Source: an uncultured Lachnospiraceae bacterium
GTDB taxonomy: Bacteria; Bacillota; Clostridia; Lachnospirales; Lachnospiraceae
Direction: 5' to 3'
Assembly (NCBI GenBank): GCA_902766845.1
Contig: CACXFD010000140.1
Span: forward strand, 1 to 8,268
DNA: 8,268 nucleotides
In this document: positions 1-6,580 of the stretch, piece after piece
How the letters are laid out: each line of letters starts with the position of its first letter
Numbering within the stretch: the stretch's first letter is position 1
The notes under the pieces: model-generated
Databases searched by the model: none
What the model was told of the DNA's origin: nothing
Seen by the model: only the letters and a program-made list of their open reading frames with translations
Made by a program: the position numbers and the translations under genes

Positions 1-53
1 AGAGCACTTGGCTACGGACCAAGGTGTCGGGGGTTCGAATCCTCTCGCGCACG
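1..53 (+). tRNA. tRNA-Arg (anticodon ACG), 5' part cut off by the window edge
   Basis: The anticodon arm is visible at 7-23: stem CTTGG/CCAAG around the 7-base loop CTACGGA, with U33 and anticodon ACG at 14-16. A 5-base variable region (24-28) follows. The T arm is GGGGG, loop TTCGAAT (34-40), then CCTCT. The 3' acceptor strand is CGCGCAC (46-52) with discriminator G at 53. ACG reads CGN arginine codons after A34 is edited to inosine. The acceptor 5' strand and most of the D arm lie left of the window. No CCA is encoded after base 53, so the CCA must be added after transcription. A terminator follows about 14 bases later, so this is probably the last gene of its transcript. Confidence 0.93.
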
Positions 54-66
54 CTTCGTAAGAAAG

Positions 67-109
67 TACCACAGATGACGGTCAACGTGATTTGTGGTAT
101 TTTTCTTTA
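67..109 (+). terminator. Intrinsic terminator after tRNA-Arg
   Basis: TACCACA (67-73) pairs with TGTGGTA (93-99). Inside, A75-T76/A90-T91 and ACG (78-80)/CGT (86-88) continue the stem across one mismatch, leaving a GTCAA loop. The run TTTTTCTTT follows (100-108). An A/G-rich stretch precedes the stem, so some activity on the opposite strand is possible. Confidence 0.85.
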
Positions 110-110
110 T

Positions 111-168
111 GCAGACAGACTGCCTGCTGAGCTGCCTGCATACAGGGACCGTAAGGTCCCGCGGCAGC
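111..168 (+). promoter_or_regulatory. Structured leader of the MATE gene (candidate cis-acting RNA)
   Basis: GGGACC (145-150) and GGTCCC (155-160) form a perfect 6-bp stem closed by a GTAA (GNRA-type) tetraloop. An outer stem can form between GCTGCC (131-136) and GGCAGC (163-168). The 8-mer CTGCCTGC occurs twice (120-127 and 132-139), so either copy can pair with GGCAG at 163-167, and GCAGACAG (111-118) can pair with CTGCCTGC at 7 of 8 positions. This gives competing folds about 30 bases before the start codon. No known riboswitch class was recognised, and no T tract follows, so any control would act on translation. I could not find a convincing -35/-10 pair between the tRNA terminator and this element. 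Confidence 0.4.
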
Positions 169-198
169 CACGGCGGAAGGCCGGGAAAGGAGGGCGAT

Positions 199-1590
199 AT
201 GCAGGATCACGCGAAAAAAGAACTGTTTGAGAACGTATCCGTTCCGCGCGCCCTCGCGACGCTCGCCGTTCCGACGATCATCAGCCAGCTGATCAACCTG
301 GCCTATAATATCGTCGACGCGTTCTTCATCGGCCGGACCGGCAACTCCTATATGATGGCGGCCACGACGCTGGCCCTGACGCTGACGATGATGAACGTGG
401 CTTTTTCCAATCTCTTCGGCATCGGCGGCGGGAGCCTTGTGGCCCGGCTGATGGGCCAGAAGCGACTCGATGAGGCCCGCCGTGTCAGCGCATTTTCCGT
501 ACTGAGCTGCCTGTGTTTCGGCGTCTTCTATTCGGTCCTGATCGGCCTCTTTCTGGAGCCCTTGCTGTTTTTCCTCGGCGCTTCGGCGGAAACGATCGGC
601 TATGCGAAGCAGTATACGATGTTCGTCATCGTCTTTAGCTCCGTGCCGTCCCTGCTCTCGCTGACGCTGGGCCATCTGCTTCGGAACGCCGGATACTCTT
701 CCAAGGCTAGTTTCGGCCTGAGCGGCGGCGGCATCCTGAACATCCTGCTGGATCCGCTGTTCATGTTCGTGATCCTGCCGCGGGGGCAGGAAGTCGCCGG
801 CGCCGCGGCTGCGACGCTGCTGTCCAATATCGCCGCCTGTGCCTATCTGCTGTATGCGTACCATAAAGCGTCCGATGAGGCGCCGCTGAGCCTGAGCCGG
901 CAGGATGCCGCGGGGATCGGACGGCGCAATCTGCGGGAATTCTTCGCGGTCGGCGTGCCGTCCGCGATCCTGACCGGCCTGTTCGACGTCGCGAACATCT
1001 GTGTGAACATCCTTGCCTCGGCGCACAGCGATTACGTGCTGGCGGCTATGGGAATCGTCATGAAGGTGGAGAGGATCCCGAACGGGATCAACGTCGGGAT
1101 CTGTCAGGGCATGATGCCGCTGGTCGCGTACAATTACGCTTCGGGCGATCGCGAGCGTATGCGCACGGTGATCCGGACGGCCCGGTGGGCCGGCCTGCTG
1201 ATCTCGGCCGGCGGGATCCTGATGCTGGAACTGCTTGCGGTCCCGGCCGTCCGGCTGTTCCTCAGCACGGCCGGCGGGGATGCGGCCGGTGCGATGCTGA
1301 CGGTCACGTTCGCGGCCCGGTTCCTGCGGGTCCGCTGTCTGGCCTCTCCGGTGCAGTTCCTGAATTACAATTCGTCCTACTGCATGCAGGCGATGGGAAA
1401 CGGGAAATTCACGATGCTGCATGCGGCGGTCCGGGAACTCGGCGTCTATATCCCGCTGATGTTCCTGCTGGACCGGCTGCTCGGAGAGATCGGACTGGCG
1501 TGGGCCCTCCCGGTCGGAGAGGGCATCAGTGCGGTGTTCGCGCTGCTGCTGGTAGCGGCGGCGCTGCGGGGGAAGAAAGAACGCAGCTGA
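199..1590 (+). CDS. MATE-family multidrug/cation efflux transporter
   Basis: This is a 463-residue integral membrane protein of the normal length for a MATE (NorM/MepA/DinF-type) exporter, a family of about 12 helices that exports cationic drugs or metabolites in exchange for Na+ or H+. The N-terminal family hallmark is at residues 24-45, with VPTIISQL and the segment ending VDAFFIG. The glycine-rich GIGGGS followed by VARLMGQ marks the loop and helix after TM2. Long hydrophobic helices continue to a short basic tail (RGKKERS). The ATG at 199 is chosen because AAAGGAGGG (186-194) sits 5 bases upstream; an in-frame GTG at 94 is possible but overlaps the tRNA terminator and adds an unrelated, non-hydrophobic stretch. 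It is flanked by terminators on both sides, so it is probably monocistronic. The substrate is unknown; nothing links it to the transport operon downstream beyond adjacency. Confidence 0.93.
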   Translation: MQDHAKKELFENVSVPRALATLAVPTIISQLINLAYNIVDAFFIGRTGNSYMMAATTLALTLTMMNVAFSNLFGIGGGSLVARLMGQKRLDEARRVSAFSVLSCLCFGVFYSVLIGLFLEPLLFFLGASAETIGYAKQYTMFVIVFSSVPSLLSLTLGHLLRNAGYSSKASFGLSGGGILNILLDPLFMFVILPRGQEVAGAAAATLLSNIAACAYLLYAYHKASDEAPLSLSRQDAAGIGRRNLREFFAVGVPSAILTGLFDVANICVNILASAHSDYVLAAMGIVMKVERIPNGINVGICQGMMPLVAYNYASGDRERMRTVIRTARWAGLLISAGGILMLELLAVPAVRLFLSTAGGDAAGAMLTVTFAARFLRVRCLASPVQFLNYNSSYCMQAMGNGKFTMLHAAVRELGVYIPLMFLLDRLLGEIGLAWALPVGEGISAVFALLLVAAALRGKKERS

Positions 1591-1593
1591 GAT

Positions 1594-1614
1594 CCGGACA
1601 GAACGCAGGTCCGG
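1594..1614 (+). other. Small hairpin just after the MATE stop codon
   Basis: CCGGAC (1594-1599) pairs with GTCCGG (1609-1614) around a 9-base loop. There is no T tract, so it is not a complete terminator by itself; the strong terminator comes about 100 bases later. It may protect the 3' end of the message. Confidence 0.4.
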
Positions 1615-1635
1615 GCAGCTGACCGGAGCAGCCGA

Positions 1636-1672
1636 TCGGAACAGGAAATCGGAACTGCCGGTCGGAACAGGA
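1636..1672 (+). repeat. Heptamer TCGGAAC repeated three times at exact 13-base spacing
   Basis: TCGGAAC starts at 1636, 1649 and 1662. The intervening hexamers are AGGAAA and TGCCGG, and AGGATC follows the third copy, so copies 1 and 3 share the longer TCGGAACAGGA. A further TCGGAAC is at 1768-1774. The array lies between the MATE gene and its terminator in otherwise unassigned sequence. The function is unknown: it may be a binding array or remnants of duplication. Confidence 0.5.
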
Positions 1673-1713
1673 TCCTCTGCCAATGCCGGGAAAAACAAAA
1701 GCACCATTTGCGG

Positions 1714-1740
1714 GCACAGCCTTCGGGCTGTGCTTTTTTT
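1714..1740 (+). terminator. Strong intrinsic terminator after the MATE gene
   Basis: GCACAGCC (1714-1721) and GGCTGTGC (1726-1733) form a perfect 8-bp stem with the very stable TTCG tetraloop, followed by seven T residues (1734-1740). An upstream AAAAGCAC (1697-1704) could instead pair with GTGCTTTT (1730-1737), giving an alternative fold that would compete with the terminator. Confidence 0.94.
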
Positions 1741-1843
1741 GTGCGCGTGTACGGTAGATTCGTATAATCGGAACGGGCGGAAAGACCGGAAAACAACGGA
1801 GAGATTTGTGCATATTGTATATTTTATGAAGACAAACAAGGTT

Positions 1844-1877
1844 TTGATTGACGTTTTGACGGAATGTATGATACTAT
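1844..1877 (+). promoter_or_regulatory. Candidate sigma-A promoter of the ABC transporter operon
   Basis: The sequence turns AT-rich at about 1800-1907, unlike its surroundings. The best pairing is TTGACG (1848-1853) with TACTAT (1872-1877) at 18 bp, or with GATACT (1870-1875) at 16 bp. An alternative is TTGATT (1844-1849) with TATGAT (1867-1872) at 17 bp. TTGACG is repeated at 1856-1861. Any of these would start transcription at about 1880-1885, just ahead of the palindrome at 1889. The region is convincing as a promoter, but the exact boxes are not settled. Confidence 0.6.
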
Positions 1878-1888
1878 AAAGGCAGATA

Positions 1889-1907
1889 TAACATATCAGA
1901 TATGTTA
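1889..1907 (+). promoter_or_regulatory. Perfect 19-bp palindrome, likely operator, abutting the ribosome site
   Basis: TAACATATC (1889-1897) and GATATGTTA (1899-1907) are exact inverted repeats around a single A at 1898. The last base of the palindrome is the first of the Shine-Dalgarno AGGAGG (1907-1912). Its place just downstream of the predicted start point is typical of a repressor operator. Odd-length palindromes suit GntR/FadR dimers, and such a regulator is encoded at 7571, but this site does not match the usual FadR-group TNGTNNNACNA pattern, so the pairing is inference. As RNA it could also fold into an 8-bp hairpin next to the ribosome site. Confidence 0.7.
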
Positions 1908-1918
1908 GGAGGTGGACT

Positions 1919-3409
1919 GTGGAACCGATCCTGAAACTGGAAGGCATCACAAAGACCTTTCCCGGCGTGAAGGCGCTGGACAGCATCGATCTGGATATCT
2001 ATCCGGGCGAGGTCCATGTGCTGGCCGGCGAGAACGGCGCCGGGAAATCGACGCTGATGAAAGTGCTTTCCGGAGTCTATCAGCCGGACGCGGGCACGAT
2101 CTACGTTGATGGAAAAGCGACGCCGATCCCGACCCCGCAGGCGGCGGAGCAGCTGGGGATCCGCATGATCTATCAGGAACTGAACCTGGTACAGGAGCTG
2201 TCGGTCGCCAGGAACATCTTCCTCGGACATGAGCTGTATAAGAACCGTGTGCTGGGTCTGCTCGATTTCAAAAAAATGGAAGAAAGGGCCCGCGAGATCC
2301 TGGCTACGCTGAACATTCCGATCGATCCGTCGGTCAAGATCAAAGAACTCGGCGTGGGCCAGCAGCAGATGATCGAGATCGCCAAAGCCCTGTCGATGGA
2401 CGCGCGCATCGTCGTTTTCGATGAGCCGACGAGTTCACTGACGGACAATGAGATCGAGGAACTGTTCTCGCTGATCGCTTCGCTGAAAGAGAAGAACATC
2501 GCGATGTTCTATATCTCGCACCGCCTTGGCGAACTGTTCGAGATCGGAGACCGCGTAACGATCCTTCGCGACGGTCAGAAGATCGATACGAAGCCGATCT
2601 CTGACATCACGATGGATGAGCTGATCGCGAAGATCGCGAACCGCGATCTGGACAACCTGTATCCACATGAACCGGTCGCTCCGGGCGAGGTGGTCCTCGA
2701 AGTCAAAGGTCTGACGAACGAGAAATGCAAGGATATCTCGCTGACCGTGCGGGCCGGCGAGATCGTGGGCCTGTCGGGCCTGGTGGGCGCCGGACGGACG
2801 GAACTGGCCCGGGCGGTCTTCGGTGTAGATGATTACGGCGCCGGCGAGGTGCTGCTTTGCGGAAAGAAGGTACCGAAGCACAATCCCCGGAAAGCGGCGG
2901 ACATGGGCATCAGCCTGCTCCCGGAGGACCGCAAGACCGAGGGCCTCGCGCTGAAACTGTCGATCCGCGAAAACGAGACGGTCGCGACGCTCGCGCAGCT
3001 GTTCAAAAACGGCTGGATCCGTGCCGGACTGGAGCGGGAGACTGCGGAGAAATATGTCCGGGATCTCGAGATCGCGACCAATTCGGTGGAGAAGTCGGCC
3101 GGTCAGCTATCGGGCGGAACGCAGCAGAAGGTCGTTGTGGCCAAGTGGCTGATGACGAAGGCAAAGCTGTTCATCTTTGACGAACCGACGCGCGGAATCG
3201 ATGTGGGCGCGAAGACCAGCATCTATTCGATCATGGATGAACTGGTCAAGGAGAACGCGGCGATCCTGATGATCTCCTCGGATCTGCAGGAAGTGCTGGG
3301 CATGAGCGACCGGATCTACGTCATGGCCGGCGGAGCCGTTCAGAAAGAATTTGCGGCCGGCGAGGCCACGCAGGCGGAAGTGCTGAAATACGCCTTCCAG
3401 GAAGGATAA
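1919..3409 (+). CDS. CUT2-type sugar ABC transporter, double ATP-binding subunit (RbsA/LsrA-like)
   Basis: This 496-residue cytoplasmic ATPase powers the importer formed with the next two gene products. The first ABC domain has Walker A GENGAGKST (37-45), a Q-loop at YQE (85-87), signature LGVGQQQ (144-150), Walker B IVVFDEP (164-170) and H-loop ISH (199-201). The second domain has a degenerate Walker A, GLVGAGRTE (287-295, R in place of the catalytic K), signature SGGTQQK (398-404) and Walker B FDEP (420-423), and SSD where the switch histidine would be. That asymmetry is normal for RbsA, MglA and LsrA, where only one site is fully catalytic. The start is GTG with AGGAGG (1907-1912) 6 bases ahead. 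It is the first gene of the operon, 9 bases before the first permease. The substrate cannot be told from this subunit. Confidence 0.95.
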   Translation: MEPILKLEGITKTFPGVKALDSIDLDIYPGEVHVLAGENGAGKSTLMKVLSGVYQPDAGTIYVDGKATPIPTPQAAEQLGIRMIYQELNLVQELSVARNIFLGHELYKNRVLGLLDFKKMEERAREILATLNIPIDPSVKIKELGVGQQQMIEIAKALSMDARIVVFDEPTSSLTDNEIEELFSLIASLKEKNIAMFYISHRLGELFEIGDRVTILRDGQKIDTKPISDITMDELIAKIANRDLDNLYPHEPVAPGEVVLEVKGLTNEKCKDISLTVRAGEIVGLSGLVGAGRTELARAVFGVDDYGAGEVLLCGKKVPKHNPRKAADMGISLLPEDRKTEGLALKLSIRENETVATLAQLFKNGWIRAGLERETAEKYVRDLEIATNSVEKSAGQLSGGTQQKVVVAKWLMTKAKLFIFDEPTRGIDVGAKTSIYSIMDELVKENAAILMISSDLQEVLGMSDRIYVMAGGAVQKEFAAGEATQAEVLKYAFQEG

Positions 3410-3418
3410 GGGGCGCAT

Positions 3419-4402
3419 ATGAGAAAGAACCGGTTCCATCTGACGGATCTGCCCAGCGCCGTCATCATCTTCATCGTGGTCTTTGTATTCTTTGCGGTCA
3501 GCGCGGGCGGCTTTTTCAGTGCCTACAATCTGGCCAGCATCCTGACCCAGAGCGTGATCCCGTGTCTGCTGGTCCTCGGCGTCGCGATCGTGATCATGTC
3601 AGCCGGCCTGGACCTGTCGGTCGGCAACGTGCTGACGCTCTCCGGCGTGACCTGCGGGCTCCTTCTGAAAGCCGGCATGCCTGTAGCGCTGGCGATGCTG
3701 GTCGGCGTTCTGACCGGAACGGCCTGCGGCTTCCTGAACGGCTTTATGGTCGCGAAGATGAAGCTGCCTCCGTTCATTGCGACGCTCGCGATGATGAATA
3801 TCGCGTCGGGCCTCGCGAATACGCTGTCGCAGAAAAAGCCCGTGTACTGGGAACGCGAGGCATTCCCGATCCTCGATACGATCGGCACCGGGGCCGTTCT
3901 CGGGATCCCGGTCTTTGCCCTGATCGGCGTGCTGGTCATGGCAGTCGTGATCTTCGTCTTTTACCGGACCCGCCTGCGCACGAACGTCTACACGCTCGGC
4001 GGCAATGAGGAGGTCCTGCACCTGTCGGGCGTCAGCGTCGCAAAGTGGAAGATCGTCGTGTTCACGCTGTCCGGTCTGATGGCCGGTGTCGGTGGCGTAC
4101 TGATGGATGCGCGCGTGACCTGCGCGGACCCGACCGTGGGCACAGGCCTCGAGTTTGCGGCCGTCGTGGGCGCCGTGATCGGCGGGAACCTGCAGAACGT
4201 CGGCAAGGGAAACCTGTTCGGAGCCATCCTCGGCGCGATCACGCTGGCGACGATCCGCAACGGCCTGTCGATCATGCATATGAACAACTACTGGCAGATG
4301 GTGCTGACCGGGGCCATCCTCGTGATCGGCATGGTCATCCGCGAGCTGTTCGTGCGGATCGAGCATAAGAAGAAACTCAAAGAAGCGGAGGCATCGGCAT
4401 GA
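3419..4402 (+). CDS. CUT2 ABC transporter permease 1 (RbsC/LsrC-like)
   Basis: A 327-residue multi-helix inner-membrane protein of the branched-chain/ribose permease family (BPD_transp_2). A short cytoplasmic N-terminus leads into a hydrophobic helix at about 11-30. The family motif GLDLSVG is at 63-69, followed by alternating hydrophobic segments and a charged C-terminal tail (HKKKLKEAEASA). The conserved glycine-rich coupling region near the C-terminus reads VIGGNLQNVGKGNLFG, where many relatives have GGTSLFGGKG, so this subunit is somewhat diverged there. The ATG follows AAGGGG (3408-3413) that overlaps the ATPase stop codon. The stop overlaps the start of permease 2 by 4 bases, suggesting translational coupling and balanced production of two different permease subunits. 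Confidence 0.93.
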   Translation: MRKNRFHLTDLPSAVIIFIVVFVFFAVSAGGFFSAYNLASILTQSVIPCLLVLGVAIVIMSAGLDLSVGNVLTLSGVTCGLLLKAGMPVALAMLVGVLTGTACGFLNGFMVAKMKLPPFIATLAMMNIASGLANTLSQKKPVYWEREAFPILDTIGTGAVLGIPVFALIGVLVMAVVIFVFYRTRLRTNVYTLGGNEEVLHLSGVSVAKWKIVVFTLSGLMAGVGGVLMDARVTCADPTVGTGLEFAAVVGAVIGGNLQNVGKGNLFGAILGAITLATIRNGLSIMHMNNYWQMVLTGAILVIGMVIRELFVRIEHKKKLKEAEASA

Positions 4403-5352
4403 ACGTGAAGGAAAGAATCGTGGATGCCGTTCTGAAGAACGCGCTGCTTCTGCTGCTGATCATCGGCGTCGTCGTATTCGCCCTGTTCAATCCGGGCTAT
4501 CTGACGCTCTCGAACATGACGGTCATCATGAAACAGGCTTCGCTCCTGGGGCTGCTGGGCATCGCCCAGTGCATCATCATGCTGACCGGAAACATCGACC
4601 TGTCGGTCGGGGCCACGATCGCCCTGTCCACGATCCTGTGGTCGGGCATGATCAAGAACACGGCCATCCCGTCGGCCGTGCCGATGCTCCTGATCACGAT
4701 CTCGGGCGCGGGCCTCGGCTGCCTGACCGGCCTGATCACAACCAAGCTGAACATCCCGCCGTTCATCACGACGTTCGCGACGAACTACGCGTACCGCGGC
4801 ATCGCCTGGCTGCTGGTCGGATCGACGATCATCTACAACCTGCCGCAGAGCTTCCGTTTCGTGGGAACGGATGACTTTCTGGGCATCCCGATCACGATCT
4901 GGTTCGAGATCCTGATCGGCGCCGCGATCCTGATCCTGCTCAAGAAGACGACGCTCGGACGGCGGATCTATTTTACGGGCTCCAACCGCAAGGCGGCACG
5001 GTACTCAGGCATCCATACGGACCGCGTGATCATCACGGCGTATATGATCGGCAACGCGATTGCGGCGTTTACGGGCGTCCTGTACGCGGCGCGCCTGAAC
5101 GCGGCCGAGGCCTCGATCGGCGCCAGCTTTTCACTGGACTCGGTGGCAGTCTGCCTGATCGGAGGCTGTGCGATCACCGGCGGCAAGGGCGGCGTCTGGG
5201 GAACGGTCATCGGCGCGATCATCGTGACGGCGATCAAGAACGGCATGAACTACGTGCAGGTCTCCTCGGAGCTGCAGACGCTGGTCCTGGGCCTTCTGAT
5301 CATCATCGCGGTGTTCTTCAATCAGCAGGTGGACAAGATCCAGAGGAAATGA
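4399..5352 (+). CDS. CUT2 ABC transporter permease 2 (RbsC/LsrD-like)
   Basis: A 317-residue multi-helix permease of the same family as its upstream neighbour but clearly a different sequence, so the two probably form a heterodimeric channel as in LsrC/LsrD or RhaP/RhaQ. A basic N-terminus (MNVKER) precedes a hydrophobic helix at about 14-30. GNIDLSVG is at 64-71. The C-terminal coupling region GGCAITGGKGGVWG, followed by IKNG, matches the family pattern better than permease 1 does. The start overlaps the previous stop as ATGA, with GGAGG (4387-4391) 7 bases upstream inside the preceding gene. About 150 bases of hairpin-rich sequence separate it from the binding-protein gene. Confidence 0.93.
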   Translation: MNVKERIVDAVLKNALLLLLIIGVVVFALFNPGYLTLSNMTVIMKQASLLGLLGIAQCIIMLTGNIDLSVGATIALSTILWSGMIKNTAIPSAVPMLLITISGAGLGCLTGLITTKLNIPPFITTFATNYAYRGIAWLLVGSTIIYNLPQSFRFVGTDDFLGIPITIWFEILIGAAILILLKKTTLGRRIYFTGSNRKAARYSGIHTDRVIITAYMIGNAIAAFTGVLYAARLNAAEASIGASFSLDSVAVCLIGGCAITGGKGGVWGTVIGAIIVTAIKNGMNYVQVSSELQTLVLGLLIIIAVFFNQQVDKIQRK

Positions 5353-5460
5353 CCGGAAAGACCGGGCCGGAAACAGGAGATTGAAAACGAAGGGCCGGAG
5401 AGACCGGCGCGGCTGACCGGCCGCATGGCACCAAGGCACTGACGGGGCAGGGGGCCCCGC
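5353..5460 (+). other. Intercistronic cluster of GC hairpins between permease 2 and the binding protein
   Basis: Several stem-loops can form one after another: CCGG-AAAGA-CCGG (5353-5365), GCCGG-AGAGA-CCGGC (5394-5408), GCGGC-TGACCG-GCCGC (5409-5424) and GGGG/CCCC (5444-5447 with 5455-5458). None has a T tract, so they are unlikely to end transcription. In many transport operons such elements stop exonucleases and let the binding protein message outlast the membrane-subunit message; that role is inferred here. TACAAT (5468-5473) resembles a -10 box, but no -35 lies at the proper distance. Confidence 0.45.
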
Positions 5461-5502
5461 GGGCAAATACAATGCTCTGAAAAAGAGTCAAGGAGGAGAA
5501 AC

Positions 5503-6477
5503 ATGAAGAGAAGGTTCGTAGCACTGTTGCTGGCCCTGGTCATGGTACTGGGCCTTGTGGGCTGTACCGCGGGCGGCGGCAGCACCCCTGAGACCAAGGC
5601 TCCGGAAGCAGCCGCGGAAGAGTATCATTTCGTGATCATCCTTAAGGATCTGACCCGGCCCTTCATGATCAACATGGGCAATGACGCGGTCGCCGCCGGC
5701 AAGCTCGTCAACTGCAAAGTGGACGTGCAGGCGCCTCAGACCCCGAGCTCCACGGAGGAACAGATCAAGCTGATCGAGGACGCGATCGCCGCGAAGGTCG
5801 ACGGCATCATCATCACGCCGGCCGACTCGAACGCGATCATCCCGGGCATCGAAAAAGCCAACGCGGCCGGCATCCCGGTCACGACCCCGAACACCAAAGC
5901 CTTTGGCGGTGACGTGCTGAACTGGGCCGGCATCCAGAACTATGACGTAGGCTGCGCGCTGGGCGAACTGCTTGCCGAGTCGCTGGATTACAAGGGCAAT
6001 GTGGTCCTGCTCGAAGGCATCCCCGGATCCTCTACCTCGATCGACCGGATCAACGGCTACACCGATACGCTGAACAAGTATCCGGATATCAACATCCTGA
6101 CCACCCAGACCGCGAACTTCACGCGTGCCGAGGGCATGAGCGTCATGGAGAACCTGCTGCAGAAGTATGACAACATCGACGGCATCGGCTCCGCCGACAA
6201 GGAGATGCTGCTGGGCGCGAACGAAGCGATCAAGGCCGCGAACCGCACCGGCATCAAGGGCATCGGCTTCGATGTGGAAGAAGACGTCCTGCTCGCGATC
6301 AAGAACGGCGAAGTCGTCGCGACCGGTGACCAGCATCCCGAGAGCCAGGCCTTCTGGGGCGTCATCTCGCTGTGGGCTCACCTGAAGGGCTATTCGGTCC
6401 CGAAGGAATGCGTCATCCCGATGGGCGTCGTCAACAAGGACAACGTGGATGAGTATCTGAAGAGATACGAGAAGTAA
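5503..6477 (+). CDS. Sugar-type ABC transporter solute-binding lipoprotein (Peripla_BP_4 family)
   Basis: A 324-residue extracellular binding protein tethered to the membrane. The signal peptide is MKRRF plus a hydrophobic core ending in lipobox LVGC (18-21), with Cys21 lipidated. A Gly/Ser/Ala/Glu linker runs to about residue 40. The two-lobe type I fold follows: the first strand FVIILK (43-48), DGIIITPAD (100-108), the hinge near 165-185 with GIPGSS and Arg182, then ADKEMLLGA (231-239), GFD (255-257) and GDQHP (275-279). Arg182, Asp232, Asp257 and Gln277 fall where ribose/galactose-type proteins contact ligand. The usual Asp after the IPV strand is replaced by TTPN (127-130), so ligand choice probably differs from ribose. 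AGGAGG (5491-5496) lies 6 bases before ATG, a strong site suited to high expression. It sits after its transporter genes, as in lsrACDB and rbsACB. Confidence 0.94.
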   Translation: MKRRFVALLLALVMVLGLVGCTAGGGSTPETKAPEAAAEEYHFVIILKDLTRPFMINMGNDAVAAGKLVNCKVDVQAPQTPSSTEEQIKLIEDAIAAKVDGIIITPADSNAIIPGIEKANAAGIPVTTPNTKAFGGDVLNWAGIQNYDVGCALGELLAESLDYKGNVVLLEGIPGSSTSIDRINGYTDTLNKYPDINILTTQTANFTRAEGMSVMENLLQKYDNIDGIGSADKEMLLGANEAIKAANRTGIKGIGFDVEEDVLLAIKNGEVVATGDQHPESQAFWGVISLWAHLKGYSVPKECVIPMGVVNKDNVDEYLKRYEK

Positions 6478-6526
6478 GTAGAAAAGCAGAGACCGGCCGG
6501 AGGGCAGCAGCCCCCGCCCGGCATCA

Positions 6527-6558
6527 CGGCCTTGCCGGGCCGCAGCCCGGCAAGGCCG
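6527..6558 (+). other. Long perfect hairpin between the binding protein and the MBL-fold gene
   Basis: A 14-bp perfect stem (6527-6540 with 6545-6558) closes on a CGCA tetraloop, preceded by a smaller GGGC-AGCA-GCCC hairpin (6502-6513). The stem is followed by TAAAAAGG rather than T residues, so it is not a standard terminator. It ends only a few bases before the GGAG of the next gene. It probably protects the binding-protein message and/or lowers expression of the downstream enzyme. Confidence 0.7.
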
Positions 6559-6580
6559 GTAAAAAGGAGAACAGATCAGT

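Noticed and set aside
145..160. Mini-ykkC (guanidine-II) riboswitch hairpin before the MATE gene
   Set aside because: The loop is GTAA, not the ACGR required by that class, and the second matching hairpin is missing.
94..198. Upstream GTG start for the MATE gene
   Set aside because: It begins inside the tRNA terminator stem and adds 35 residues foreign to the family, while ATG 199 has an excellent ribosome site.
1..198. tRNA-Arg 3' end as an integration site (attachment site) for a mobile element
   Set aside because: No integrase, no second copy of the tRNA 3' end and no other mobile-element genes appear in the window.
1842..1862. Catabolite-repression (cre) site near the operon promoter
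   Set aside because: Only the central ACGT resembles the consensus; the flanking positions mostly disagree.
82..1986. Long reverse-strand open frame (634 codons) across the MATE gene and operon promoter
   Set aside because: It runs antisense to a clear MATE gene. Its product is dominated by Arg, Gln, Asp and His with no recognisable domain, and it spans two terminators and a promoter. GC-rich codon bias on the + strand explains the lack of stops.
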